Shown: positions 24,915 through 34,392, counted from the first letter of the stretch. The stretch is DNA of 64,000 bases from Arthrobacter humicola (GCF_022803015.1 NZ_JAFKON010000005.1:1-64000), one strand, 5' to 3'. Program-made: numbers and translations. The notes: a model not told the origin generated them from the letters alone.

Positions 24915-27554
24915 ATGCCCACACCGCTCAACCAGGCCCTGGCCGACTCTGCGCTTCTCACCAAATCCCTCCCGCTGGGCCTGCTCCGCGCTTTCGTGCA
25001 GACCAACGCGGCGGACGACGGGCTCACGCCGCAACTGCTGGCTGAGCTCAAGATCCTGGCCCGCACTCCCGGGCTGCTCGTGGCCTGCAACTACGGCGGC
25101 ACGCTGTGCGCGGCAGAAGGCATTTCCACCGAGACCCTGCCGCTGGGCAGCGCGGCGATCGCGCTGAGGGCGCTGGCAGCCCTCCCGAACACCCACGCGG
25201 CCGTCATCTCCGGGCGGTCACTGCGGGATCTGGCCGCCGTCTCACGGCTCCCGGCGGAGGTGCACCTGGTCGGCTCGCACGGCGCGGAGTTCGACATGGG
25301 CTACGCCCACGGGCTGTCCCTCGCCACCGAATCAGTGCTGCAGCAGGCCAGCCAGGCACTCGCCGAAACCGTGGGCGCCTACCGGGGCATCAGCATTGAG
25401 CGCAAGCCGGTCGCCGTGTCGGTGCACACCCGCCCGGCCGCCCCCGACGTCGTCGCACTGGCCACCACGAAGGCGGAGGAGATCGCCCGGGAGCACGGGT
25501 TGCACTTCATTGTGGACGGCTCGGTGCTGGATCTCTCCGTGGTGGAACCGTCCAAGGCCTCCGCGTTGGAGCACCTGCGCTCCATGCTCGGCGTGAGCGC
25601 CGCCCTTTACGCCGGCGACGCCTTCAGCGATGAGCTGGCCATGGCGACGCTGCGCGGGCCGGACATGGCGCTGCGCGTGGGGGAGGGGCCCAGCGTGGCG
25701 GCCCACACGCTCCGGGACCCGGAGTCGTTCGCCCGCGTCCTGGCGATCCTGTTCGAACTGCGGCGGGCGTGGCTGTTCGGCGAGGACGCCGTGGGGCTTG
25801 AGCGGCACTCCATGATCGGCAACGGCTCGTCCACCGCCCTGATCACCCCGGACGCGAAGATCTGCTGGATGAGCCACCCGCTGCCGGACAGCGGGTCGCT
25901 GTTTGCCCATCTGCTCGGCGGCGATGCGGCGGGGCACTTCTCCGTGGAACCGGCGAAGTCCTCGCAGGTCCTGGGCCAGCGCTACGTGGACAGCACCATG
26001 ATCGTTGAAACCCGCTGGGCCGACGTCACCGTGACGGACTACCTGGAGCCGGCCCCGGACGGCATCACCAGCCTGGTCCGGGTGCTGTCCGGCACCGGCA
26101 CGGCGAGAATCGTCTTCGCTCCGCGGCCGGACTACGCGAATGCGCCGTTCAGCATGGAGGCGCGCGGAACGGAACTGCACGTCGTGGGAACCGCGGACCC
26201 CATCATACTTCGGGCGCCCGGAGTGGCCTTTTCCATCACCTCGGACGGCCGGCACGGCACCGCCACCGGCGAGGTCGACTTGCGGGACGGGCCGGTGGTC
26301 CTCAACCTGCGCTGCGGCGACACGGAACCGCAGCCCGCGGTGCCCGGGGACGAGACTGATGATGAGGCCCGGCGCCGCGCCGCCGTCGCCCATCACTCCC
26401 GGCGCTGGGTCCACGAACTGCAGCTGCCCGGCGTGAAGCCGTCGCTGGTCCGCCGGTCCGCGCTGGTGCTCCGGGCGCTGGTCCATGAACCCACCGGCGC
26501 TGTGCTGGCCGCACCCACCACCTCACTGCCGGAGGGAATCGGCGGCACCCGCAACTGGGACTACCGGTACTGCTGGCTGCGGGACGGGTCCATGACCGTC
26601 AACGCGCTCGTGGACCTGGGCTCCACGGCCGAGGCCGAGGGCTTCCTGGCCTGGCTGGGCCGGATCCTGGCCCACGCCCCGGGTCCGGAGTGGCTCCATC
26701 CGCTCTACTCCGTGACCGGGGCGCCGCTGTCCACCGAGGCCATCATCGAGAGCCTGCCCGGCTACGCGGGATCCCGCCCGGTGCGGATCGGGAACGCCGC
26801 CGACCACCAGGTGCAGCTGGACGTGTTCGGCCCGATCGCCGAGCTGATCCACGCCCTCAGCGCCCGCCAGGGCATGCTCTCCGACGGGCACTGGGACCTG
26901 CTGGTCCAGATGGCCGCAGCCGTGCTGGCCCGCTGGCAGGAGGCCGACCATGGAATCTGGGAGGCCAGGCGGGCGCCGCGGCACCATGTCTACACGAAGG
27001 TGATGTGCTGGGTGGCGCTCGACCGGGCGCTGCGCACGGCCGTCCGGCATGGCCGGGAACCGCTGCCGGCCTGGGAGCCCACGGCGGCGAAGATCCGGGA
27101 GGAAGTCCTGCGCGAGGGCTGGGACGAGTCGGCGTCCTCCTACACCGTGGCGTACGACAGTCCGGACCTGGACGCAGCCGTGCTGCACATCGGTCTGTCC
27201 GGCCTGCTGGACGTCAACGACCCCCGGTTCCTGGCCACCGTCACGGCGGTGGAGCGGGAACTGCGGGTGGGGCCCACGGTTTTCCGCTACAGGTACGACG
27301 ACGGCCTGCCGGGCCTGGAGGGCGGGTTCCACATCTGCACCACCTGGCTGATCGAGGCCTATATCGCCGTCGGCCGGATCGAGGAGGCCTGGGACCTCTT
27401 TGACCAGCTGGTGAACCTGTTCGGTCCCACGGGGCTGCTGCCCGAGGAATACGACCCCGGCACGGAAACCCACCTGGGCAACCATCCCCAGGCGTATTCG
27501 CACCTGGGCTTCATCCGCTGCGCCCGGCTCCTGCATGAGCACCAGAAGAACTGA
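24915..27554 (+). CDS. GH15 trehalase-type enzyme fused to a degenerate trehalose-phosphatase-like domain
   Basis: An 879-residue two-domain protein. Residues about 30-275 resemble the HAD trehalose-6-phosphate phosphatase OtsB: AVISGRSLRDL, VGSHGAEF and YAGDAFSDELAM are recognisable. However, motif I, normally DxDGT, reads NYGGTL (59-64), so both catalytic aspartates are replaced. Residues about 290-879 form a GH15 glucoamylase/trehalase domain with GTRNWDYRYCWLRDGS, the acid/base Glu candidate in DHGIWEARR (about 678) and LPEEYDP (about 842). The likely activity is hydrolysis of trehalose or another alpha-glucoside, with a non-catalytic N-terminal domain. AAGGA lies eight bases before the chosen ATG; an in-frame start at 24849 is less likely. 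Confidence 0.86.
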   Translation: MPTPLNQALADSALLTKSLPLGLLRAFVQTNAADDGLTPQLLAELKILARTPGLLVACNYGGTLCAAEGISTETLPLGSAAIALRALAALPNTHAAVISGRSLRDLAAVSRLPAEVHLVGSHGAEFDMGYAHGLSLATESVLQQASQALAETVGAYRGISIERKPVAVSVHTRPAAPDVVALATTKAEEIAREHGLHFIVDGSVLDLSVVEPSKASALEHLRSMLGVSAALYAGDAFSDELAMATLRGPDMALRVGEGPSVAAHTLRDPESFARVLAILFELRRAWLFGEDAVGLERHSMIGNGSSTALITPDAKICWMSHPLPDSGSLFAHLLGGDAAGHFSVEPAKSSQVLGQRYVDSTMIVETRWADVTVTDYLEPAPDGITSLVRVLSGTGTARIVFAPRPDYANAPFSMEARGTELHVVGTADPIILRAPGVAFSITSDGRHGTATGEVDLRDGPVVLNLRCGDTEPQPAVPGDETDDEARRRAAVAHHSRRWVHELQLPGVKPSLVRRSALVLRALVHEPTGAVLAAPTTSLPEGIGGTRNWDYRYCWLRDGSMTVNALVDLGSTAEAEGFLAWLGRILAHAPGPEWLHPLYSVTGAPLSTEAIIESLPGYAGSRPVRIGNAADHQVQLDVFGPIAELIHALSARQGMLSDGHWDLLVQMAAAVLARWQEADHGIWEARRAPRHHVYTKVMCWVALDRALRTAVRHGREPLPAWEPTAAKIREEVLREGWDESASSYTVAYDSPDLDAAVLHIGLSGLLDVNDPRFLATVTAVERELRVGPTVFRYRYDDGLPGLEGGFHICTTWLIEAYIAVGRIEEAWDLFDQLVNLFGPTGLLPEEYDPGTETHLGNHPQAYSHLGFIRCARLLHEHQKN

Positions 27555-27584
27555 CCACCCGGCCCGCGGACAGGCCGGCCGCCG

Positions 27585-28739
27585 TTACTCGCAGCCGACG
27601 CCGTCCCCGTCCCGGTCCAGCCTGCGGCTGTACCCGGGCTGGCCGACGCGGATGGGCGCCGCGCCGGCCGCACGGACCGCGGCGCAGTTCGCGTACGCCA
27701 CCGCCGCCGCCGGTGCTGGCACGGGGGCCGGTGCTGGCGCAGGAGCGGGTGCAGGCGCAGGAGCGCGCGCGGGTGCCGGCGCGGCTTGGGCTGGAGCGGC
27801 GGCCGGCTGGGTGGCGGGGGCCAGGGCGTCGGGGCAGTTCGACAGGACCCGGGCCATGGCGTCGTGCTCGGCCTGGGTCACCCAGAGCCCATAGCTGGAT
27901 TTCGCCGAAATCTGCCGGGCGACGTAGTTGCAGCGGTAGGACTTGTTCGGCGGCAGCCAGGTGGCGGCGTCGCCGTCGCTCTTGCTTTGGTTGGCCGGGC
28001 CGTCCACCGCCAGCAGGTTCAGGGGATCGTTGGCGAAGGCCAGCCGCCGTGCCGGGCTCAGCTGCTGCGCGCCCTTCTGCCAGGCATCGCTGAGGGCCAC
28101 GACGTGGTCGATCTGGACGGCGGTGCTGGTGGCATTGCCGCGCAGGAAGTGGATGGCGGCGGCCGTGTAGGGGTCGGCCAGGACGCCGGAGAGCACCACG
28201 CAGTCCCGCGTCCCGGGCCGGAGCGCGACGGAGGTGAGGTCGCGGCGGAGCACGTCGTTGCGGGTATCGCAGCCGTTGTGGTCGACGTCGGACCAGGCCG
28301 GGCCGAACTGGTCGCGGGAATAGCCCGTCTTGGGGGCGCGGCCCTTGACGGGCAGCGTGGCCAGTACCGCGAGGGCTTTGCCCGCCAGGGCCGGCTGCCG
28401 GGGCGCGGCGGCCGCACCATCGGCGCCGGCAACTTCGATGCCTGAAACTTCGGCGCCGGGAACTTCGACGCCGGGGGTGGCGTCCGGATCCAGCGGAGCG
28501 CTGTCCGTGCCGGCTGACGCAGTGGCGGGGGCAGCCGTGACGGGGCGGACGCCGGTTCCGGCGGCCGGGGGAACAGTACCCGGGCCGGCGCACGCTGTCG
28601 TGGCCACCAGCAGCAGGCCCGCCGCCCCGCGCACGATCCAGTCGACCGCACCGATCCTCGGGCTACGGGCACCCATTGCTTGGGCGCTGCTGGACTGGAT
28701 GTCGCTGGACTGGATGCTGCCTGACCGCATGCTGAGCAA
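27585..28739 (-). CDS. secreted HNH (DUF1524) nuclease with Excalibur domain
   Basis: Up to 384 residues. A hydrophobic export segment (VRGAAGLLLVATTACAG, possibly a weak lipobox) is followed by a low-complexity region. An HNH/DUF1524 domain then contains IDHVVALSDAWQKGAQ and NDPLNLLAVDGPANQSKSD. A 45-residue Ala/Pro linker leads to a C-terminal Excalibur calcium-binding motif (YANCAAVRAAGAAPI then DRDGDGVGCE). This arrangement is known from secreted actinobacterial nucleases. TTG at 28739, four bases after a GGGGG, or ATG at 28730 may be the start. The role could be extracellular DNA degradation for nutrients or competition. Confidence 0.85.
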   Translation of the reverse strand: MLSMRSGSIQSSDIQSSSAQAMGARSPRIGAVDWIVRGAAGLLLVATTACAGPGTVPPAAGTGVRPVTAAPATASAGTDSAPLDPDATPGVEVPGAEVSGIEVAGADGAAAAPRQPALAGKALAVLATLPVKGRAPKTGYSRDQFGPAWSDVDHNGCDTRNDVLRRDLTSVALRPGTRDCVVLSGVLADPYTAAAIHFLRGNATSTAVQIDHVVALSDAWQKGAQQLSPARRLAFANDPLNLLAVDGPANQSKSDGDAATWLPPNKSYRCNYVARQISAKSSYGLWVTQAEHDAMARVLSNCPDALAPATQPAAAPAQAAPAPARAPAPAPAPAPAPAPVPAPAAAVAYANCAAVRAAGAAPIRVGQPGYSRRLDRDGDGVGCE

Positions 28740-28831
28740 TTTTCCCCCACCTCATGCTGGCGCGCCAGGTATCCGCGGGCGCTTAAGACCGGCCCCAGCC
28801 TACCGGCCCACACAGCGTTGCTCCGACGGAG

Positions 28832-29962
28832 TCAGCGGACCCCGGGGCGGGAGGCCGAGAAGATGGCCGGCGCTCGGCGCTCGCCCGTCGCGAGGTCGGC
28901 CAGGATCCTGCCCACGACCGGTGTGAACTTGAAGCCGTGCCCGGAGAAGCCGGCGCCGATGACAACCGGCCCGATCCGGTCCAGGACAAAGTCTTCATCC
29001 ACGGTGGTCGTGTAGGTGCAGCTGATGTCGGTGAGGGAGTCGGCGTCCACCCCGGGCAGCCAGTCCCGGGCGTAGCGCTGCAGGGCCGCCCGCTGCTCGG
29101 GCTCCGGCGCGAAGCTCCGCCGGTCCGGGTCCACCACCGGGCCCACCCCGTGCCATCCGGCCTTGATCCCCTCGCCCGGTGTTTGCATGCCGTACACCGG
29201 CGAACGCCAGTACGCGTACGCGTCGCCGCGGCCGGGCATGTGGTTGAACCCCGGCCACTGGGCGCCCTCATCGGTGATGGCGAAGTGTGCGGGCTGTTCC
29301 TGGGTGACCGTCAGCCGGGGCAGGGGCGCCACCCCGGCGAGCAGTTTCGTGGTCCAGCCGCCGGCGGTGACCACTGCCTGCCTGGCGTCGAGGACCTCGG
29401 TGCGGCCGCCGGCCTCGAGAGTGAGCCGGACGCCGTCGTCGAGGACTTTCAACTCGAGGACCTTCACATGATGGCGGATCTCGGCGCCGAGTCCGGCGGC
29501 GAGCCGCTGCAGCGCCGGCAGTGCGGCGTCGGGGTTCAACTGGCCGCCATCCGCCATGTGCAGCACGCGCGTATCGAAACGGATGCCCCGCCAACGCTCG
29601 GCGGCTTCCCCGGCGGAGAGGAACTCCGCCCGGAGCCCGGCCGCAAGCAGCGCGTTCCGGACCTCGGGCAACCGCGGATCGGGGCCGTGGTTTACGACGC
29701 CGGTGCGCGCCAGCAGGCGCTCGCCGGCGTCCGTTTCGAGCTCGCTCCACAGCCTGGCCGCCTCTGCCAGCATGGCGACGTAGTCCGGATCCGCGTAGCC
29801 GGGGTTGAAGTTCCGGGTTGTGCCGTGGGAGGCGCCGTTGCGGTGGCCGGGACCGAACTGCTCGAGCAGGGTCACCTCCCGGCCGCGCCGGGCCAGCGCC
29901 CACGCGGCGGCCGAGCCCATCGCGCCGCCGCCGATGACCACAGTGTCCTGGGTTGTTTTCAA
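28832..29962 (-). CDS. FAD-dependent amine oxidase (SolA/sarcosine oxidase family)
   Basis: A 376-residue flavoenzyme. The Rossmann FAD site is TVVIGGGAMGSAAAWALARR near the N-terminus. GPGHRNGASHGTTRNF carries the His/Arg region typical of N-methyltryptophan/monomeric sarcosine oxidases. VIGAGFSGHGFKFTPVVGR near the C-terminus closes the FAD site. In MSOX/SolA the flavin is linked to a Cys in this family region; here that position (DEGAQWPGFNHM to MQTPGEGIKAG) shows no obvious Cys, so non-covalent FAD is possible. The start is TTG, backed by a strong GGAGGAGG five bases upstream. Confidence 0.88.
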   Translation of the reverse strand: MKTTQDTVVIGGGAMGSAAAWALARRGREVTLLEQFGPGHRNGASHGTTRNFNPGYADPDYVAMLAEAARLWSELETDAGERLLARTGVVNHGPDPRLPEVRNALLAAGLRAEFLSAGEAAERWRGIRFDTRVLHMADGGQLNPDAALPALQRLAAGLGAEIRHHVKVLELKVLDDGVRLTLEAGGRTEVLDARQAVVTAGGWTTKLLAGVAPLPRLTVTQEQPAHFAITDEGAQWPGFNHMPGRGDAYAYWRSPVYGMQTPGEGIKAGWHGVGPVVDPDRRSFAPEPEQRAALQRYARDWLPGVDADSLTDISCTYTTTVDEDFVLDRIGPVVIGAGFSGHGFKFTPVVGRILADLATGERRAPAIFSASRPGVR

Positions 29963-30029
29963 GGGTCCTCCTCCGGGTTTGGTGCCGGTCCGCCGATCCC
30001 GTTCAGCCGGGCCCGGCTGCCCGGCGAGG

Positions 30030-30956
30030 TCAGGCCAGCAGCAGGGCCACGCCGATCATGGCGGGCACAGCTACCACCGTAGTGATCAGCACGGTGTCCC
30101 GGGCTACCGTTACGCCGGTGCGGTAACGGCTGGCCGCAACAAACACGTTCTGGGCGGTGGGCAGGGCGGCCGTGACGACGGCGGCAAAGAGCGCCTGTTC
30201 CTGCATGCCGAGGACAAAATGGGCAAACAGGTAGGCCACCAGCGGGTGGACAACGAGCTTGAAGAAGCTCGCCAGCAGGGCGTCCAGCCGGCGTCCGGCG
30301 GCCGCCTGCAGCGGCTTGGAACCGTTCAGGCTCATGCCGAAGGCGATCAGCATGGCCGGGATGGCGGCCCCGCCGATCAAATGGATGGGCTCCAGGATCA
30401 GCGGCGGCACCGTCCAGCCGGTGGCGGCCACCAGGAGCCCGAGTCCGGTGCCCACGATCATCGGGTTGCGCAGGATCATGAGCACGAAACTAAGGGGCGT
30501 GGTGCGGTGCGAGCTGGTGGTGGCGTCCAGCGCCATGAGGAACAAGGGGGTGAAGAAAGCCAGCTGGAAGATGAGCAGGGGTGCCACATAGCTGGCATCG
30601 CCGAGCACGAAGACGGCGATGGGAATGCCGAGGTTGGCCGAGTTGGCCAGCGACGAGCTCATGGAGGAGATGAGGGCTTCCGGCAGGGACCGCTTGAGCG
30701 CGAAGCGCACGATGCCAAAGAACAGGACCGCTGTGGTAACCGCCCCGACTGCCGTCACGAGCAGCGGTGCGGCAAAGACGTCGTGGAGTTTCGCCTTGCT
30801 GAGGGTCTCGAACAGCAGGGCGGGACTGGCCACAAAAAACGTCAGGGCGCTCAGGACGGGGCGGGCGTTCTCGCCCAGGATATTGCGCCGGCCCACGAAC
30901 ATGCCGACCAGGATGATGGCCCAGACGACGAAGAATCCCGCCAGTACCCCTAGCAC
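30030..30956 (-). CDS. AEC family transporter (auxin efflux carrier-like)
   Basis: A 308-residue membrane protein with about ten hydrophobic segments, in two similar halves as in the AEC family. ANSANLGIPIAVFVLG and the later PTAQNVFVAASRY are the paired unwound-helix motifs of this bile/arsenite/riboflavin superfamily fold. The solute is probably an organic anion; the exact substrate is unknown. It starts with GTG preceded by GGAGAG. It lies upstream of the amine oxidase on the same strand with 67 bases between, so co-transcription is plausible. Confidence 0.9.
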   Translation of the reverse strand: MLGVLAGFFVVWAIILVGMFVGRRNILGENARPVLSALTFFVASPALLFETLSKAKLHDVFAAPLLVTAVGAVTTAVLFFGIVRFALKRSLPEALISSMSSSLANSANLGIPIAVFVLGDASYVAPLLIFQLAFFTPLFLMALDATTSSHRTTPLSFVLMILRNPMIVGTGLGLLVAATGWTVPPLILEPIHLIGGAAIPAMLIAFGMSLNGSKPLQAAAGRRLDALLASFFKLVVHPLVAYLFAHFVLGMQEQALFAAVVTAALPTAQNVFVAASRYRTGVTVARDTVLITTVVAVPAMIGVALLLA

Positions 30957-31062
30957 GCGGCTCTCCGCAGCGGGGCGGGTCGGCGGAGGCTGAGGGTCAC
31001 CAGTCCAGAGTAATCAGCTTTATTCCGCGGGCTGTCCTATTACGCCCGACGGCGCGCTGCCG

Positions 31063-31491
31063 CTAGTTGAGCGTGGCGTTGTTCAGCGAGTGCGGCGGAC
31101 GCATGAGCCCGGGCGTCATGCCCTCCGCGGGGTCGTTGCCGATCTGGACAATCTTGTTGTCCAGGTCAACGTGGACCACCTTGGGGTTGTACGCCTTGGC
31201 CTCTTCCGTGGTCATCTGGGCGTAGGTGATGAGGATGACGATGTCGTTCTCGTGCATCAGGTGGGCGGCGGCGCCGTTGATGCCGATCACGCCGGAACCG
31301 CGTTCGCCGGCAATCGTGTAGGTCTCGAGCCGGGCGCCGTTCGTGACGTCGACAATCGCCACGAGCTCCCCGGGCAGGATGTCGGCCGCCTCCAGCAGAT
31401 CCAGGTCCACGGTGACGGATCCGACATAGTGAAGGTCCGCGTGCGTGACCGTCGCGCGGTGGATCTTGGATTTGAATATTGTGCGATTCAT
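31063..31491 (-). CDS. panD: aspartate 1-decarboxylase precursor
   Basis: A 142-residue pyruvoyl enzyme that converts L-aspartate to beta-alanine for pantothenate and coenzyme A. The self-cleavage site is Gly24-Ser25 in [10 protein letters not shown], which generates the pyruvoyl group. [28 protein letters not shown] is highly conserved. The length fits the family (126-142). There is no clear ribosome binding site; a TAGACT (31501-31506, minus strand) nine bases upstream of the ATG suggests a very short leader. Confidence 0.96.
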   Translation of the reverse strand: MNRTIFKSKIHRATVTHADLHYVGSVTVDLDLLEAADILPGELVAIVDVTNGARLETYTIAGERGSGVIGINGAAAHLMHENDIVILITYAQMTTEEAKAYNPKVVHVDLDNKIVQIGNDPAEGMTPGLMRPPHSLNNATLN

Positions 31492-31588
31492 AACGACATC
31501 AGTCTAACGCGGGGCCACCGCCCGCGCTGTGGCCCACTGCACATGCCGGGAGCCGTTACGCGCCGTTCCACACCACACATGCCGGAAG

Positions 31589-32539
31589 TCACGCGGGCCG
31601 GTCCACGGGGGCCGGACCGAGGACGCCCGCGGCCGCCGCCGGCACGATGGATGCCGCCGTCACCACCAGGATTTCCCGGGCCGCCAGCAGCGCGGGCCGC
31701 CCGGCGCTCGAGCGCCGCACCGAGGTGAACACCGTACGGTGCGGATCCCCGGGCAGGTCCAGGAGTTGCGCGCTGGTGCCGCGGCCGGTCCACACGAGGT
31801 CGGGCATCAGGGCCACTGCATTTCCGGATTCGATCAGCCGGATCTGGGCCTGCAGGTCGGCGGTCTCAAAGCGGACGTCGGGCTCAAACCCGGCGCTCCG
31901 GCAGGCCTGCTCGGCCCAGTGCCGGGAGGCCGCTCCGCGGGGTTCCATCACCCAGGCCAGCCCCGCGGTATCGGCCAGCGTCCTAATGGGGTCGCGGTCG
32001 GGCGAGGGCGGCGGAACGGCGAGTCGGATGGCGTCGCGGGTCAGGGCCACGCGGTCCAGTTCGGCGTAGTGCGGGGCGGCGTGGCCCGGGTACTGCTCGG
32101 CGATCACGAGGTCGAAGTCGCGTGCCCACGTCTCGTGAAGGGCCGTCTCCGGTTCCCGCTGGGTCATTTCGACCCTGACTTCCGGGTAGCTGGCGGTCAT
32201 TCTGGTCAGGGTGTCCGGCATGAGCGCCAGCGCGGCAGACTGGAACACCGCAATCCGCACGGTGCCGGTGACCGTGGTCAGCGACGCGGCCAGGTCCGCC
32301 TCCGCCTGCTCGAGGGTCTCCAGTAGCTGGGAGGTGTGGGCCACCAGGACTTCGGCCTGCGGGGTCAGCTGCACCCGGCGCCCGGTCTTGCGGAGGAGCT
32401 CCACCCCGGCCTCCTTCTCAAGGAGGGCCAGTTGCTGCGAAACTGACGACGGGCTGTACTGAAGCGCTTCGGCCACTTCGGCCAAAGTGCCCCGGATCTT
32501 CAGTTCGCGCAACAGTCGCAAACGCCGGACGTCGAGCAT
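31589..32539 (-). CDS. LysR family transcriptional regulator
   Basis: A 316-residue LysR-type regulator. The N-terminal helix-turn-helix is RGTLAEVAEALQYSPSSVSQ followed by QLALLEKEAGVELLRKTGRR, and the C-terminal periplasmic-binding-fold effector domain follows. AAAGGA lies six bases before the ATG. It is divergent from the APC permease gene with a 142-bp intergenic region containing a classical T-N11-A box. The putA promoter downstream repeats the same sequence features, so this protein is the likely activator of both genes; proline as effector is inferred. Confidence 0.9.
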   Translation of the reverse strand: MLDVRRLRLLRELKIRGTLAEVAEALQYSPSSVSQQLALLEKEAGVELLRKTGRRVQLTPQAEVLVAHTSQLLETLEQAEADLAASLTTVTGTVRIAVFQSAALALMPDTLTRMTASYPEVRVEMTQREPETALHETWARDFDLVIAEQYPGHAAPHYAELDRVALTRDAIRLAVPPPSPDRDPIRTLADTAGLAWVMEPRGAASRHWAEQACRSAGFEPDVRFETADLQAQIRLIESGNAVALMPDLVWTGRGTSAQLLDLPGDPHRTVFTSVRRSSAGRPALLAAREILVVTAASIVPAAAAGVLGPAPVDRPA

Positions 32540-32551
32540 CGCTATTCCTTT

Positions 32552-32615
32552 GTGAATCCTGACGGTTATTCATTAAGAGAATTCACTTTATCTAATGCAA
32601 CCGGGCTTGCATACT
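32552..32615 (+). promoter_or_regulatory. LysR-type operator and promoter of the APC permease
   Basis: ATTC-N7-GAAT (about 32569-32583) is a T-N11-A LysR box, flanked by GTGAAT (32552-32557) and ATTCAC (32581-32586). It is followed by TTTATC (32587-32592), 17 bases, and CATACT (32610-32615). The same TTTATC-N17-CATACT arrangement occurs before putA. Confidence 0.6.
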
Positions 32616-32681
32616 GTTCTCACTCGATATGCCCCATCACAGGGTGGAGTGATGGGCACCGCACCTAAGCAGGAGGCCCTC

Positions 32682-34145
32682 ATGGCTACACGGGATTTGT
32701 CACAGTCGATCATGCGGCGCAAGCCCATCGACGACATCGAGGAAGAAAACAAACACAGCGGTCTGCACAGGAGCCTGGGGCTCTGGCAGTTGACGGCCAT
32801 CGGCGTCGGCGGCATTATCGGCGTCGGCATCTTCTCCCTGGCGGGCCTTGTGGCCCACGGCAGCGAGTCCGAGCCCGGAGTCGGGCCGGCCGTGCTCGTC
32901 TCCTTCCTGATCGCCGGCCTGGCATCCGCCGCCGCGGCGCTGTCCTACGCGGAGTTCGCAGGAATGATCCCGCGGGCAGGCTCGGCCTACACCTACGGCT
33001 ACGTCGCCCTCGGCGAGATCATCGGCTGGTTCATCGGGTGGGACCTGCTGCTGGAGTACATCGCCATCGTCGCCGTGGTGGCCATCGGCATCTCGGGCTA
33101 CTTCGACGCGTTCCTCTCCGGTATCGGCATCCATATGCCCGCCTGGATGACCGCGACGCCGGATGAAGGCACCGGCGGCATCATCAACCTTCCCGCGATC
33201 CTCGTCTGCCTGCTCGTGACCTGGATCCTCTCCCGCGGCACCAAGACCTTCGGCCGCTTCGAACTGATCGCCGTCGGCATCAAGGTGCTGCTGATCCTGT
33301 TCATCATCGGCTTGGGCATTTTCTACGTGAACACCAACAACTACAACCCGTTCTTCCCCAGCGGTTTCGGGCCCGTGGTGGCCGGCTCCGCTACGGTGTT
33401 CTTCGCGGTGTTCGGCTACGACGCCATGAGTACCGCGGCGGAGGAAGCCACCGACGGCAAGAAGCACATGCCCAAGGCGATCATCCTCTCGCTGGTCATC
33501 GCCATGCTGCTCTATGTCGCCGCCACCCTGGTGCTCACCGGCATGCAGAACTTCACGGAGATCGACCCCAAGGCCGGCTTCGCCTCCGCCTTCAACAGCG
33601 TTGGCCTTCCGGTGATCGCGACGATCATCTCCGTGTTCGCCGTCCTGTCCATCCTTACCGTGATGCTGACCTTCCTCCTCGGCGTCACCCGCGTCTGGTT
33701 CTCGATGAGCCGCGACGGCCTGCTGCCCGGCTGGTTCTCAAAGACGGACCGGCACGGCACGCCCCAGCGCGTGACCTGGATCGCCGGCGTCGGGGCCGCA
33801 ATCCTGGCCGGCGTCCTCCCGATCAAGGCCGTCGCGGACCTGACCAACATCGGCATCCTGGCCGCGTTCGTCGTCGTCTGTGTGTCGGTGATCGTGTTCC
33901 GCTACAAGAAGCCGGACGCCCCGCGGACGTTCCGCCTGCCGCTGATGCCCCTGGTTCCGGCGTTCGGCGTGTTTGCCTCGCTCTTCCTGATGTTCCAGCT
34001 GCACTGGGAGACCTGGCTGCGGTTCGTCGTCTGGCTCATCGTCGGCCTGATCATCTACTTCACGTACGGCCGCAGGCACTCGCTGATGAACCCGGACAGC
34101 CCGCGGCACGAGGAGATCGTGGAGATGCACCGCCCCCTGACCTAG
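32682..34145 (+). CDS. APC family amino acid permease
   Basis: A 487-residue membrane transporter with about twelve hydrophobic segments. LTAIGVGGIIGVGIFSLAG is the conserved GxG helix-1 motif of the amino acid-polyamine-organocation superfamily, cationic amino acid transporter/YfnA-like branch. FFAVFGYDAMSTAAEEATDG is the helix-6 motif. AGGAGG five bases upstream fixes the ATG. Its promoter closely matches that of putA, so proline or a related amino acid is the inferred substrate, though the subfamily alone would suggest a cationic or branched amino acid. Confidence 0.9.
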   Translation: MATRDLSQSIMRRKPIDDIEEENKHSGLHRSLGLWQLTAIGVGGIIGVGIFSLAGLVAHGSESEPGVGPAVLVSFLIAGLASAAAALSYAEFAGMIPRAGSAYTYGYVALGEIIGWFIGWDLLLEYIAIVAVVAIGISGYFDAFLSGIGIHMPAWMTATPDEGTGGIINLPAILVCLLVTWILSRGTKTFGRFELIAVGIKVLLILFIIGLGIFYVNTNNYNPFFPSGFGPVVAGSATVFFAVFGYDAMSTAAEEATDGKKHMPKAIILSLVIAMLLYVAATLVLTGMQNFTEIDPKAGFASAFNSVGLPVIATIISVFAVLSILTVMLTFLLGVTRVWFSMSRDGLLPGWFSKTDRHGTPQRVTWIAGVGAAILAGVLPIKAVADLTNIGILAAFVVVCVSVIVFRYKKPDAPRTFRLPLMPLVPAFGVFASLFLMFQLHWETWLRFVVWLIVGLIIYFTYGRRHSLMNPDSPRHEEIVEMHRPLT

Positions 34146-34162
34146 CCGCCCCACCCACCCAA

Positions 34163-34319
34163 CGCTCCCTCACTTCCCGCAAAAAATATTCGGACGCTCA
34201 CTCAGGTCCGGTGCAATATCGGCGAACCCTCTCTCACCTCTTGGGAGAGGGTTCGCCGGTTCGGTGCGGGAAGTGCGGGAGCGTCGCTTGAATAAGTGCC
34301 AGAAGTGCGGGAGGGTCGG
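34163..34319. repeat. nested inverted and direct repeat element
   Basis: CGCTCCCTCACTTCCCGCA (34163-34181) pairs, with one mismatch, with 34265-34283. Inside lies a perfect 13-bp hairpin, GGCGAACCCTCTC (34221-34233) with 34245-34257. A further copy of AAGTGCGGGAG follows at about 34304-34315. The inner hairpin can terminate the permease transcript. The outer repeats suggest a dispersed intergenic repeat element of a kind often present in many copies in Arthrobacter-type genomes; only a genome search could show this. Confidence 0.55.
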
Positions 34320-34392
34320 GGCGGTTGCCGAACGTTCGGACGGGGACCGGAAGCATCGGTTTTTCTAACCGGTATTGCTCAGAAAACTTCGC

